The notes under the pieces are model-generated. The model saw only the letters and a program-made list of their open reading frames with translations. It ran no database searches and was not told where the DNA came from. A DNA stretch of 64,000 bases, taken from Spiroplasma turonicum. GTDB lineage: Bacteria; Bacillota_I; Bacilli_A; Mycoplasmatales; Mycoplasmataceae. The number at the start of each line of letters is the position of its first letter. The first letter of the stretch is position 1. The DNA is taken from NCBI RefSeq assembly GCF_001262715.1, contig NZ_CP012328.1:1-64000 (forward strand). Reading direction: 5' to 3'. The position numbers and the translations under genes are program-made. Positions 23,756-34,559 of the stretch are shown in pieces.

Positions 23756-25105
23756 ATGATTGAAAGTAACAAAAAAGGTAGTAACATTGCTTTGATTGAT
23801 GCAGAAAAGACTGTTTTAGCTATAGCGATGCACTCTCCAAAAGCTTGTTTTGAAATTATGAGTCAATTACAAAAAGAAGATTTCTTTATTCATGAACATA
23901 GTTTAGTATTTAATGCTATTAATGATTTATCAACTGATAGTAAAAATATAACTCTTACAAATCTAATTGACAAACTGGAATCATCAAACAAATTAAAAGA
24001 AGTCGGGGGAATTGAATATTTGTCAAACATACTTAGCTTTTTTGTTACTGATGAAGGTTTTGAAGATTATGTTGAACTTGTATTTAAAAACTCAATAGGT
24101 AGACGTTTAGATAGAGAACTTGAAAATATTAAAAAGTTAAGAGAGACAAACACCCCAATTGAAGAAGTGTTTTTATTAACTCAGCAAAGAATATTAGACA
24201 TAAAAACTGATATACATAAAGATGAAGCTACAGAAATAAAAGAAACTATAATTCAAGTAATTAAAAAAATTGAACAATTAGAGAAAAACGGTGATTTAAT
24301 TAATGGTGTTCCATCTGGTTTCTCGGAGCTAGATCAAATGACTAACGGTTGACAAAATGGAGATTTTATAATTTTAGCAGCTAGACCTTCAATGGGGAAA
24401 ACTGCATTTGCATTAAATTTAGCATTGAATGCAGCTTTGTATAATAAAGGAGTAGCATTTTTTTCACTTGAGATGCCTAAGGAACAACTTGTTCAAAGAA
24501 TATTAAGCGCAAAATCTAAGGTTAGTTCTTCTACTTTAAAAACTGCTCAGGGAATAACACCTGAGTTATGAAAACGAATTTTTGCAAGTGGTGAAGAAAT
24601 TAAAAATATGAATATTATTATAGATGACTCACCTGGTTTAAATGTTTTACAGTTACAATCTAAATTAAGAAAAATGAAAAGAGATTTCAATATTGACATA
24701 TGTATAATTGATTATCTTCAATTAATTTCATCAATTTCAACGAGATTTGAAAGTAGACAAAATGAAGTAGCTGCAATCTCAAGACAATTAAAAAAAATTG
24801 CCAGAGAATTAGATATGCCAATAATATGCTTGTCTCAATTATCTAGAAGAGTTGAGACAAGAGAACAAAAAGTACCTATAATGTCTGATCTTAGGGACAG
24901 TGGAGCTATTGAACAGGATGCAGACATTATAATGTTTTTATATAGGGAAGCATACTATGACAATAAGGATATTGTTTATGACAATTCTAGTCAAACTGAT
25001 GAAACTGATGTTATAATTTCAAAGCATAGAAATGGACCTACTGGTACAATAAAAATAAATTTTATGAGAGATTATGGAAAGTTCCAAGATCAAATAAAAA
25101 AATAA
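23756..25105 (+). CDS. dnaB: Replicative DNA helicase
   Basis: DnaB is the hexameric 5'-3' helicase at the replication fork. The 449-residue product has an N-terminal collar domain (DAEKTVLAIAM) and a RecA-like motor. Walker A is RPSMGKT at 210-216, followed by FFSLEMPKEQLVQR, IDYLQLI and LSQLSRRVE with DLRDSGAIEQDAD. UGA at 24350 and 24568 is Trp. It begins immediately after rplI with no separate promoter visible. Confidence 0.96.
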
Positions 25106-25123
25106 TTATTACAAGGAGAAAAT

Positions 25124-26506
25124 ATGAAAAAACTATTATCAATAATGACTTCTATATTAGTAAGTTCTTCAACAGCTTTATCAACTATTTCTTGTGGCTC
25201 TGCTCCAACTGATAGTCTTGATATACTTGTAGCAGGAGAAAAAGAATATGAACTTAATTGAAGAGGTGAAGATAAAAAAATTGAAGCATTTGATTTATTT
25301 TCAAATGATAAAAATAAACTCTTAACTAACCTAACTATACAAATCTTAGAGGCTATAACTTACAAAGACAGTAAGTACCAAAATGCAGACAAAAGAGAAA
25401 AAGAAAAAAAATTTTTAGGGGACTCAGGACTAGGAATGTCATTAGACTATATATTGAATGATTCTTATAATGGAAAAAAAGCAAACTTAGAGTTTAATGA
25501 TGACACTACTAAAAATGAATTTATAGAAGATTACACAAAATCATCTAAAAATACAAGATTTAAATCATTTAATTATGATGTAAAAGATGTAAAACTTGAT
25601 GATTTAAACTTATCAGCAAAGCTTAATGATGAAAAAAACGTGACAACATTCAATGGCTCAAATACTTTTGGCGTTGCATTAAAAAAAGAGTATAACGAAA
25701 ATGGAGAATTAGATTCATCTAGTGAACTTATAAATGAAGAAGGTTTTTTTGTAGAACCAAGACAAAAAAGTTTAAAAAATTATTATGATTTAACATGAGA
25801 GAAATATGTACCTAAATTATTTGAAAATGATAAAGCTAATTATTTTTCTGAATACAAAGATAAAAAAGTTTTTGCAATGTCATCAGATGATGCTGATAGT
25901 TTTTATGACACATTAACATCAAACATTACTGTAGAGTCTAAAAAACTTGTTGAAGGCACTGATAAAAAAACATTTAACTTAATCCATAAACAATTGGAAG
26001 ACAAGGCCGACAAAACAGAAATTGGTTTTTTGATGCCATCAGAATTCTCATTTAAGGAAAGCAATATAAATTCAAGTTTGTCAGATTTCTCTGAAGAAGC
26101 ATATGATATTTCAAATGGTGCTAAACTTTTCAAACAAAAAGAAGGTAATGATATACAAGCACAAGACTCAAAAGAAACAAAAGATAGAACATTTGTATAT
26201 ACAAGTACAGAAAAAATGCCTGATGTTGTCTTGGATTTTTTAGTACCAGACAATCAAAACGACAAAAGCTATGAAATAAGAATCAAAGGGATGAATAATT
26301 TGGTTGTTGGTCTATCACTAGCTAACTTTAAAATTAGTGAAGTTAAAGATGATAGCAAAGGTAAAACAAGAACTGATCAGATTTATTATTGATATGAACC
26401 AACAATATATCAATTTTCAAAAAACAGTTTTTTCAAAATAGGGTCTGAAAATATGTTTAACTCTTTAGAGGTTGAAAATGTTGAGATTATTATAAGTAAA
26501 AAGTAA
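25124..26506 (+). CDS. Surface lipoprotein, unknown function
   Basis: The 460-residue protein begins with a lysine-starting hydrophobic signal peptide and a mollicute-type lipobox TISC, giving a predicted lipidated Cys at 24. The mature part is rich in Asp, Lys, Asn and Ser and predicted extracellular. It has no recognised domain. UGA Trp codons occur at several sites. The gene follows dnaB with an AAGGAG ribosome binding site and ends in a strong terminator. Mollicute lipoproteins are often lineage-specific, so a function is not assigned. Confidence 0.85.
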
Positions 26507-26540
26507 ATATTAGAAACTCAAACTATTATTTACTTTTTTT
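26498..26540 (+). terminator. Terminator after the lipoprotein gene
   Basis: AAAAAGTAAATA (26498-26509) pairs perfectly with TATTTACTTTTT (26527-26538), which merges into a T8 run. The 5' arm includes the stop codon. Confidence 0.85.
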
Positions 26541-26569
26541 TATGAGATAATTATAATTATTTAAGGTGT

Positions 26570-28483
26570 ATGCAGATGAATTATTATATTAGATTTGAAA
26601 ATAATTATTTTAGCGTTGTGGATTTTAATAGTAACAATGTAATAGCATCTTTTATTAATGAAGAAGATGCTCATAGGTTCATTCAATCTGTTACTCAATT
26701 TTTTAATCCAATGTTTAATATGTTTAATTCATCTTTTAATCCAATGTTAAATAGTCCATTTAGCACTTTTCAGCCAATTCCAGAATTGGGGTTTGGATTC
26801 ATGCCAACATACTATACTAATAACTTTTCTAATAATTATAGATCTTTTTTACCTATGTTCACTGACTATGCACCTCAATTAATACCTTTAAACTCATTTA
26901 ATCAAATACCAACCCCACTTCAAAATAACTTAGTAGCTAATCAACCAAACAATTACCAACAACCAAACAATTACCAACAACCCAATAATTACCAACAACC
27001 CAATAATTACCAACAACCCAATAGTTACCAACAACCCAATAGTTACCAACAACCCAATAGTTACCAACAACCCAATAATTACCAACAACCAAACAATTAC
27101 CAACAACCAAACAATTACCAACAACCAAACAATTACCAACAACCCAATAGTTACCAACAACCCATAGATTTCTCAGATTATAACCAGTATCAAAAATGAA
27201 ATTCACAACCTCAACAAAGACGAATTAATAATAACAAATTAGATCAGTTTAAAAACAGATATGAAAATTTAAGCCAAATCAAAAACAACCCTTATGAAGA
27301 TTTAGTAGATGAATATTACAAGGAAAGTTCTAATAATTTAGTACCTAAAAAACAAAGTAAATTTCTTACAAATAAAAAGAACAAGCGAGATGAAATTTTA
27401 AATAGAAATCCAATAACAGAAGAAATGCTTAAATTTGATATCTCTCCAAAAGACCCTATTATATTTAATGATGAGACTTTATCAATTGATGATACAGTTT
27501 TTAACGAAGATAAAACTGGTGCTATTGTTAAAGATTTTGAACCTGATTTGTATTTTAATAATACTGATGATGATAGTTTAGGAGAATTGTCAGCCTACAA
27601 GGACATAAATCCTGAAAAGGCAAAAAAAAAAGAACAAGAAAGTCTCGAAAACCAGGAAAACAATAAAAAAATAGACTCATTAACGAATTCTCAATTTAAT
27701 ACTAATGAAGAGGAAGATAATAAAGAATCTTTAAAAGATAGGATTGAAGAAATACTCAAAAAAGACAAAACTATAAATGCGCAAAAAATTGATTTTAACA
27801 ATGAAGTCATTCAATCTGAACCTAAGGATTCTTTGAATTATAAAAAAGATGTTTTAGAAGACACTACTATTAATAATATTGTAAATGAAGGCTATGAAGT
27901 AGTCGATGAGATAATTGAAGACCCTTCTTATTTAAATGAGGATTCACTTATAATAAATCAGCCAACTAATATGCAAAGTATAGAAAAAGCTGATGATATT
28001 AAAGAAAATTATACTAAAACTAATATTGAACAAGTTAGTGAAACTAATGTTGAACAAGATACATATGTCAAAAATGAAACACCAAATGTTATAGATTATG
28101 GTCCTATTGAAGATGATTTTAATAGTGATGTAGTTATCAATAACAAAAGCATGAACACTCAGTCAATTTTAAGTACCGATGAATACTTAAAGCTTATTGA
28201 TTTAGAAGGAAAAAGTCAACCAATAGTAAATCAAAAAATGGATAAAACAAAGTCTATAACTAGTTTATATGAAGATAATCTTGTTACAGCAACCGGTATG
28301 ATCTCTAAAAATGATGACATTATTGATTTAGGTCCAGTCCAAGAAGAAGATGAGATATTTTCAACTCCTAGAAGAGATGCAGAATTAGAAGATTATGAAA
28401 ATTTTGCAGTATCAAAAAAAGAAAAAAAAATATTGAAACGCATTGAAAAAAAAGAACAAAAATCAAAGAAAAAGAAAGTTTAA
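26570..28483 (+). CDS. Repeat-containing acidic protein with hexapeptide minisatellite
   Basis: The 637-residue protein was not recognised. Residues 1-45 look folded (MNYYIRFENNYFSVVDFNS and following). A Phe/Asn/Pro-rich stretch (FNPMFNMFN) leads into twelve tandem PN(N/S)YQQ hexapeptides at residues 126-197. A long acidic Asp/Glu/Asn-rich region follows, with a short basic tail KKEKKILKRIEKKEQKSKKKKV-like at the end. There is no signal peptide or membrane segment. The layout resembles cytoskeletal or adhesion-accessory proteins of mollicutes with Pro/Gln repeats, but that is only analogy. UGA at 27197 is Trp and joins the two halves. Start ATG 26570 or 26576, after AAGGTG. Confidence 0.8.
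26945..27160 (+). repeat. 18-bp tandem repeat, 12 copies, in frame
   Basis: Twelve contiguous 18-base units encode PNNYQQ or PNSYQQ. Three DNA variants occur, CCAAACAAT (A), CCCAATAAT (B) and CCCAATAGT (C), each followed by TACCAACAA, in the order AABBCCCBAAAC. The clustering of identical units indicates recent duplication or slippage. Changes by whole units would preserve the reading frame. Confidence 0.95.
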
Positions 28484-28491
28484 TTTAGTTA

Positions 28492-29157
28492 ATGGAATGA
28501 AAAAAATATATTAATAAAGATTGATTAGATGTTTTTGAACAATTAAACATAAATGAACAAATAAATACTGTATGGACAAAGATTAACGATTTTGATAAAA
28601 CAACCCCAAAAAAAAATTACATATTTAATTTATTTAATCATATACATATTGATGATATAAAAGTTGTTATAATTGGTCAGGACCCATATCACGACATTAA
28701 TCAAGCTGATGGTATTGCTTTTAGTACATTTGAAAATAATAAAACTCCAAAAAGTTTACAAAATATTTTTAAAGAATTAAAAAGGGACTTAAATATTGAC
28801 CATAGCAAAAATAATAGTTTGTTAGGTTGAGTAAAACAAGGTGTGTTTTTGATTAATACTTGCTTGACAGTTGAGTTACATAAACCGAACTCTCATTCTA
28901 AGATGGGCTGACAAAATATAGTTTTAGATATACTTAATTATATAAATAAAAAAAATAAAAATATTATTTATTGTTTATGAGGTAATTCAGCAAAAAATAT
29001 ATATAATAATTTTAAGAAAAAAAATGGTAATGTTATTATGACTACTCATCCATCGCCATTTAGTTATTATAAAGGTTTTTATGAAAGTGATGTATTTTCA
29101 AAAATCAACCTTTTATTAGAAGAAAGAAAAATGAAAGTTATAGACTGAAGTTTATAA
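28492..29157 (+). CDS. ung: Uracil-DNA glycosylase
   Basis: This enzyme removes uracil from DNA in base-excision repair. The 221-residue product has the catalytic water-activating loop GQDPYH at 62-67 and the HPSP leucine-loop motif at 186-189 (THPSPFSYYKGF). Eight UGA Trp codons mean no long standard-code frame exists here. The start ATG at 28492 lies 8 bases after the repeat-protein stop, with only a weak ribosome binding site. Confidence 0.95.
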
Positions 29158-29166
29158 GGGGTATTT

Positions 29167-30066
29167 ATGGAAAAGATAAGTAACTGACTTTTAGATGGCA
29201 ACAATCTTGCTTATGCAATGTCAGGTTTAATCGGAGCATTCATTTTAGCCTATTTTGTTTATAATACTTTTTCTTTTGTTGTTCTTAAAGAAAGGTATCA
29301 TGGTATAAGATTTACAACAAAAAATATTGCATATATAACAATGTTTACAGCAATAAATGTAAGTGTAACTGTTGTTATTTCATTGACAATACCAATTACA
29401 GTATTCCCTCCTATAAGAATTGCATTTGAAGGAGTTATGGTTAAAATTACAGGATTTATTTTTGGTCCAATTATTGGGGTTTTGGTAGCTTTAATTACAG
29501 AGGTACTTGTCATGATATTTGTACCATCATTTATACACCCAGCCTTTATAATAGTCGTTATCTCATTTGGGTTTATTGCAGGTATTGGTTCTAGTTTATT
29601 AAGACTTGGAAAAGGATATAATTGAGCTAATATGCTTTTAATTAATTTATTCTTTATATTATTTTCAGTCTTTATATTAGTAATAATTGATTATTTCACT
29701 GGAGAAATTAATATTTTCGGTATAAAAGTTACCAAGGAAGTTTACAAATGATTCTTTGCAGGATCCACATTGACCTGTTTGTTTTTTGTTTGAGTTGTTT
29801 ATTTTTCTTTACTTTATAAGAAAAATACTAAATCACTTCACGTTCTTTTACCAATAATATTATTTGCTTCTGCATCTGAGTACCTTTCTACATCGATTAT
29901 ATCGGCATGGGGTGATGCTGGATTTTTAGGAATTGATGGTTCAAAAGGTTATAGTGCAATGCTTATAAGTAGATTAGTCCAAGCACCACTTAAAATATTG
30001 TTTAATGCCACAGTGCTTTACTTTACATACAAAGCTGTACACCCACTAATTAAAAGAGATAGATAA
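29167..30066 (+). CDS. ECF transporter S component (folate/vitamin type)
   Basis: The 299-residue integral membrane protein has about six or seven hydrophobic segments. FPPIRIAFEGVMVKITGFIFGPIIG, which resembles the substrate-binding region of FolT/PanT-like S components, and a C-terminal RLVQAPLKILFN are visible. S components capture a vitamin and use shared EcfA/EcfA'/EcfT energisers, which are not in this window. The substrate is uncertain. A non-membrane insertion around residues 185-200 separates the halves. UGA codons are Trp. Ribosome binding site AAGGGG. Confidence 0.72.
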
Positions 30067-30077
30067 GGATTTTATTA

Positions 30078-31409
30078 ATGAAAATTTTCGATTCATTTAC
30101 GGGTAGTTTAAAAAATATTGACACTAAAAATATAACTATGTATACTTGTGGACCTACGGTTTATGATTATATTCACATAGGCAATGCACGTCCCTTAATA
30201 TTAGCAGATACTTTAGTTAGGTTTTTTAAATATCTAAATATTAATTATAATTATTTATTAAACATAACTGACATTGATGACAAAATAATTAATAAGGCGT
30301 TGTCTTTAAAAATATCAGAAGAAGAGCTTGTTGAAAAATATAGGAATGCTTTTCTTGTAGACATGAAAAACCTTAATTTAGTTCCACCAACATCTATTAT
30401 TTCAATATCATCAAAAATTGATGAAATTATTTTTTTTATAGACGATTTATTAGAAAAAAAATTTGCATATATAGTAGATGGAAGTGTTTATTTTGATATA
30501 TCAAAATTTAAATCTGAGTATGGAAATCTATCAAAACAAGATGTTTCAAAATTATTGGCTGGTGTTAGAATTGATTTGGAAGAAAACAAAAAAAACCCAG
30601 GAGATTTCGTTTTGTGAAAAAAAACCGATACTGGTAAGAAATGATTATCAAAGTGAAGCCTTGGCAGACCAGGTTGACACACTGAATGTGCACTTTTAAT
30701 TGATAATTATTTTAAAAAAACAATCGATATACATATTGGTGGTATTGATTTAAAATTCCCCCATCACGAAAATGAACGAATACAGTTCTTAGCTAAAAAT
30801 AATATAGAAATTTCAAAAAATTGAATGCATAATGGTCATTTAGCTCTAGAAAATGTTAAAATGTCTAAGTCATTAGGTAATATAATTACCGTTAAGGATT
30901 TTTTAAGCGACTATGACGCCAATACTTTAAAGTATATATTTTTGACATCAAGTTACAGGCAACCATTAAATATTACAGAACAACACATAAAACAAGCAGA
31001 AGATTGAAATGAAAAAATATATAAATTATTAAAAACGCTTAATTGAAAATTAGCAATTAAAGAAGTACTGGAAGATTTTAAAACTCCAATTGATGATGAC
31101 TTTATTCCATATAACTTTGAAGAAAAGTTTATAAATTATATGTCAGATGATTTAAACACACCTATGGTGATTACTCTAATAGATGAAATAATCAAATATT
31201 TAAATAAACAAATTAAAAATGGAAAAGTTGATTTATGTTTTTCACATTTGAAAAGTTTATTGAAATGTTTAGGCTTTAAGTATGATATAAAAGAAATTAA
31301 TGAAAATGACATAAAAAATTTAATGGAATGAAAAGGCGCACAAGAAATAAAAAATTATCCTTTAGCTGATAGTTTAAGGAAAAAATTAATAGAAAGAAAT
31401 ATTATATAA
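30078..31409 (+). CDS. cysS: Cysteinyl-tRNA synthetase
   Basis: The product is a 443-residue class I synthetase. CGPTVYD with the first zinc Cys comes at the N-terminus, the HIGH-type motif HIGN at 33-36, the zinc-binding WHTEC and [13 protein letters not shown] segments, and KMSKS at 261-265. UGA Trp codons at 30615, 30642, 30654 and others fragment the frame under the standard code. The cysS-rlmB order is that of Bacillus, though mini-RNase III (mrnC) is missing between them. Confidence 0.96.
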
Positions 31410-31410
31410 A

Positions 31411-32148
31411 ATGACTAAAAATGATTTAATTGCTTATGGTAAAAATGTAGTTGAAAATATAATTATAAATAGACCAAAGTTAATTAAGAGACTTTTTATT
31501 TTAAAAGGTAATTCTTTTACTCCATCTATTTTTAGTACTATAAAAAAATATAATATTTTATGAGAATCATTGGATAAAGACATTTTTATCAAAATGTTAG
31601 TTGATAAAAAAAGTGTACATCAAGGATATTTAGCCATATTAAAAGATTTTGAATATGCAAAATTCTCTTTAACTGAAAATCAAAATATTAAAACTATTTT
31701 GATGTTAGATAAGATCCATGACCCACATAACTTTGGAGCAATTATAAGATCTTCAAGTTTATTGGGTGTTGATGCAATTATAATGAAGGACATCAATCAA
31801 GTTGATGTAACTTCTTCAGTAATCAAAGCTTCATCAGGTACTATTTACAATATTCCTATAATAAAAGTCAAAAATCTATCCTCTTCATTAGATAACTTAA
31901 AGAAAAAAGGATTTTGGATCTATGCTTCTGCTTTAAATGAAAAAAGTGTAAGCTTAAATACAATCAATATATATGAAAAAAAAGTTATTATTTTAGGTAA
32001 TGAAGGAGAAGGTATCTCTAATAATCTATTAAATAATTCAGATTTTGTTTTTAAGATTAAAACGACAAATGTAATTGATTCCTTAAATGTATCTGTTGCT
32101 TGTGGAATAATTCTTTATAATTTTTTTATAAATAGAACGGAAGATTAA
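31411..32148 (+). CDS. rlmB: SpoU-family 23S rRNA (Gm2251-type) methyltransferase
   Basis: The 245-residue TrmH/SpoU-type 2'-O-ribose methyltransferase has an N-terminal L30e-like RNA-binding domain. The knotted catalytic domain follows: LDKIHDPHNFGAIIRSS (motif 1), ILGNEGEGI (motif 2) and IKTTNVIDSLNVSVACGI (motif 3). Position between cysS and the sigma gene matches Bacillus rlmB. It begins one base after the cysS stop. Confidence 0.9.
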
Positions 32149-32149
32149 A

Positions 32150-32770
32150 TTGCAAAACATATATTTTAAAACAAAAAGCATATTATCTGAAATTGTTGAT
32201 CAAAAGTTTAAAAATAAAATAAATGAATCAGAGCTAACTTATTTAAAAAATATTTTATACAAAACAGTAATAAATGAACATAGAAAATTATCTTTTTTAC
32301 AGTTGGATGTTGATGATTTTATACACACAGTATATAAAACTCTTATTGAAGTTGATGAAAAGTACGATAAAGAAACAAAAATACCATTACCAGCGTATGC
32401 AAACTATATATTAAAAAAGAGAATATTAGATTATGCAAAGTTTCTAAGAAGAAATAAGAGGTTAGCTACAATTGAAGCTATAAATAGTAATAGAGGCGAA
32501 ATGTTTGGTTCTTATATTTCAAATTTAGATAAAGACTTAGATATATTCTCATTTAACAACTATAATTATATTAAAACAAGACAGGACGTAAGGATCATAT
32601 TGAACACTTATTTGAATTCTAATGCAGATTCCATATCTAAAAAAGTCGCAGTTATGATATATGAAGGTCATAGCCAAAAAGAAATAATGGAAACATTAAA
32701 TATATCTAGAAGAAAGTTTTTAATTATTAAAGAAAATTTAAAAAAATACTTTAATAGTTTAATAAATTAA
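32150..32770 (+). CDS. SigH-type sigma-70 family protein
   Basis: The 206-residue product starts at TTG 32150 with a GGAAG ribosome binding site. A region 2-like segment (about residues 45-110: DVDDFIHTVYKTLIEV then AYANYILKKRILDYAK and RRNKR) corresponds to SigH region 2. A region 4-like helix-turn-helix lies near the C-terminus (GHSQKEIMETLNISRRKF). It occupies exactly the sigH slot of Bacillus (rlmB-yacP-sigH-rpmG-secE-nusG), minus yacP. Mycoplasma genitalium MG428, a sigma factor controlling recombination genes, is a possible functional parallel (known from literature; homology not tested here). Its promoter targets cannot be read from the window. Confidence 0.75.
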   Translation: MQNIYFKTKSILSEIVDQKFKNKINESELTYLKNILYKTVINEHRKLSFLQLDVDDFIHTVYKTLIEVDEKYDKETKIPLPAYANYILKKRILDYAKFLRRNKRLATIEAINSNRGEMFGSYISNLDKDLDIFSFNNYNYIKTRQDVRIILNTYLNSNADSISKKVAVMIYEGHSQKEIMETLNISRRKFLIIKENLKKYFNSLIN

Positions 32771-32780
32771 GATAGTAATA

Positions 32781-32786
32781 TATAAT
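32781..32786 (+). promoter_or_regulatory. -10 element of rpmG-secE-nusG
   Basis: TATAAT lies just after the sigma gene stop and 25 bases before the rpmG ATG. Confidence 0.45.
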
Positions 32787-32811
32787 ATTGTAAGAAAGTA
32801 TTGTGAGTTAA

Positions 32812-32970
32812 ATGTCAACAAGTAAAAATAAAGTCATTATTGTGTGTGTAAATTGTTTATCAAGAAATTACACTTTTAACAAAAGTTCTTTAAGTCAATC
32901 TGAAAGATTAGAAATTAAAAAGTTCTGCCCAACATGTAATACGCATGTTCTTCATAAGGAGACAAGATAA
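32812..32970 (+). CDS. rpmG: 50S ribosomal protein L33
   Basis: The 52-residue protein has two CxxC zinc knuckles: CVNC near the N-terminus and CPTC near the C-terminus, followed by HVLHKETR. The RNYTFNK core is typical of L33. The zinc-binding (C+) form is retained. The gene sits between the sigma gene and secE as in Bacillus, and its 3' end contains the AAGGAG ribosome binding site of secE. Confidence 0.93.
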   Translation: MSTSKNKVIIVCVNCLSRNYTFNKSSLSQSERLEIKKFCPTCNTHVLHKETR

Positions 32971-32971
32971 A

Positions 32972-33364
32972 ATGGATGACAAAAAAAAGCTTTCAAAAGA
33001 AGAAAAAGCTAAATTGAAGTTAGAAAAAGCTAATACAAAAAAAACTTTAAAAGAAGAAAAGAAAAAACAATTTGATGAGTTATTCCAAACAATCCAAGGT
33101 CATGATGGAACTCATGAAGGAAAACTTAAGGCTGCCAGAAATAAAAAAATAAAAAAACATAAAGACAAAATTAGTTTAAAGCAAGTAGCTAAAGAAGGAC
33201 CTGTAAAGTTTTTAAAAGAAATAAATAAAATTAAATGATCTACAAGAGAAAACCTTAGTATGAAGTTCTTATGGGTTATTGTTTTCATACTTATATTTGG
33301 TATATTTTTCTTTTTGGTTGACTATGGACTACAACATTTATTTGTAGAAATTAAAATAATTTAA
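32972..33364 (+). CDS. secE: Preprotein translocase subunit SecE
   Basis: The 130-residue protein has a long, highly charged Lys/Glu-rich N-terminal cytoplasmic region. The SecE core (VKFLKEINKIKWSTREN) precedes one C-terminal membrane segment at about residues 100-122. SecE clamps SecY in the membrane. UGA at 33236 is the conserved Trp before STRE. An upstream in-frame ATG at 32945 overlaps rpmG and is not preferred. Confidence 0.92.
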
Positions 33365-33375
33365 TAAGGAGTATT

Positions 33376-34002
33376 ATGGCAATAGATTTAATTAATATGG
33401 AAGAAGAGTTAGCATCATATAAGGGACAATGATTTGTAATAAACTGTAATAGCGGGCATGAAGATAGTGTTAAAGCAGATTTACTTCAAAAAATTGAATC
33501 ATCAAACCTTGAAGAAAAAGTTTTTGATATAAGAATATCAAAAAGCCCTGTTATGGGAAAAAACAATAAAATCATAGATAAAAATAAATTTCCTGGATAT
33601 ATTTTTATAAATATGCACATGACAGATGAAACATGATTCATTATTAGAAACACACCAGGTGTAACAGGTTTTATTGGTTCATCAGGTAGAGGTGCAAAAC
33701 CTTTACCACTAACTAGTGAAGAAGTTTTTAGGTTATTGAATCAAGATGAAGTCTCAAACAAAGATAAGAAATTCTCAAAAGGTAATGCAAATCAGCCAAA
33801 AAAAGAAAAAGTCTTATTTGAAGCAACTTTTAAACTTAAGGATGTTGTTTTGGTTAAAGATGGGCCTTTTGCCAATACTGAAGGACAAGTAATTGAAATG
33901 GATTTCGAAAAAGGTATTGCCATAGTAAACATTGAATTATTTGGAAGAATTACACCAACTGAATTTGAATTTGCAAGTTTAAGCCTTGCATACAAATATT
34001 AG
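33376..34002 (+). CDS. nusG: Transcription elongation/antitermination factor NusG
   Basis: The 208-residue product has an NGN domain (WFVINCNSGHE, PGYIFINM, WFIIRNTPGVTGFIG) and a KOW domain (DVVLVKDGPFANTEGQV). A Lys/Asn-rich insertion of about 30 residues separates the two domains. It is the usual gene before rplK. The ribosome binding site is AAGGAG. Confidence 0.96.
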
Positions 34003-34014
34003 TTTAGGAGAGTT

Positions 34015-34518
34015 TTGAACATAAAAAAAATAAGAATAAATCTTGAAAATGGAAAATCTATGACATTCGAATTATTCCCAGATATTGCACCATTGACTTG
34101 TGCAAATTTTATAAGTTTAATAGAACAAAATTACTTTAACGGTTTAATATTCCACCGAGTTATAAAAGGATTTATGATACAAGGTGGAGGTCTTTTTGAA
34201 GATATGTCTGAAAAAAAAGGTGCAAAAGAAATTAAAGGAGAATTCTTGTCTAATGGATGAGAAAACAAACTATCACATGATAAAGGTGTTATCTCTATGG
34301 CTAGAACAATGGTAAAAGATAGTGCATCAAGCCAATTTTTTATTGTAACAGGAAACGCTAAATTTTTAGATGGAGAGTATGCAGCATTTGGCAAAGTTGC
34401 AGATAAAGATAGCTTAGATATAGCTTTAGAAATTGAAAAAGTTGAAACAAACTCATCAAATTTTTATGATGATGTACCTGTAAAACCAATAATAATTAAA
34501 AACATAGAAATATTATAA
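34015..34518 (+). CDS. Cyclophilin-type peptidyl-prolyl isomerase
   Basis: The 167-residue product starts at TTG 34015 with a TAGGAGAG ribosome binding site. The cyclophilin core is clear: [14 protein letters not shown] at 46-59, [16 protein letters not shown] and the FGKV segment. There is no signal peptide, so it acts in the cytoplasm on proline-limited folding. Its insertion between nusG and rplK is unlike Bacillus. Confidence 0.9.
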
Positions 34519-34522
34519 ATAA

Positions 34523-34550
34523 TTTACACTATATGTGATATTATTATTTA
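34523..34550 (+). promoter_or_regulatory. Promoter of rplK-rplA
   Basis: A -35-like TTTACA (34523-34528) and a -10-like TATTTA (34545-34550) are spaced 16 bases apart in the gap after the cyclophilin gene. Confidence 0.45.
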
Positions 34551-34559
34551 TGGCAGATT

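Noticed and set aside
26945-27160. CRISPR array
   Set aside because: The units are contiguous with no unique spacers and are in frame with a long protein.
26930-27206. Overlapping minus-strand open frames rich in Leu-Val-Ile across the 18-bp repeat
   Set aside because: They are antisense shadows of the PN(N/S)YQQ repeat; periodic hydrophobic translation results from the repeat, and there is no ribosome binding site.
25124-28483. A mobile element or prophage insertion between dnaB and ung
   Set aside because: No transposase, integrase, terminal repeats or target duplications are visible; the two genes look like lineage-specific chromosomal genes.
28492-29157. A degraded or pseudogene uracil-DNA glycosylase
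   Set aside because: The many in-frame TGA codons fall at Trp positions, and both catalytic motifs are intact, so it is a normal gene under genetic code 4.
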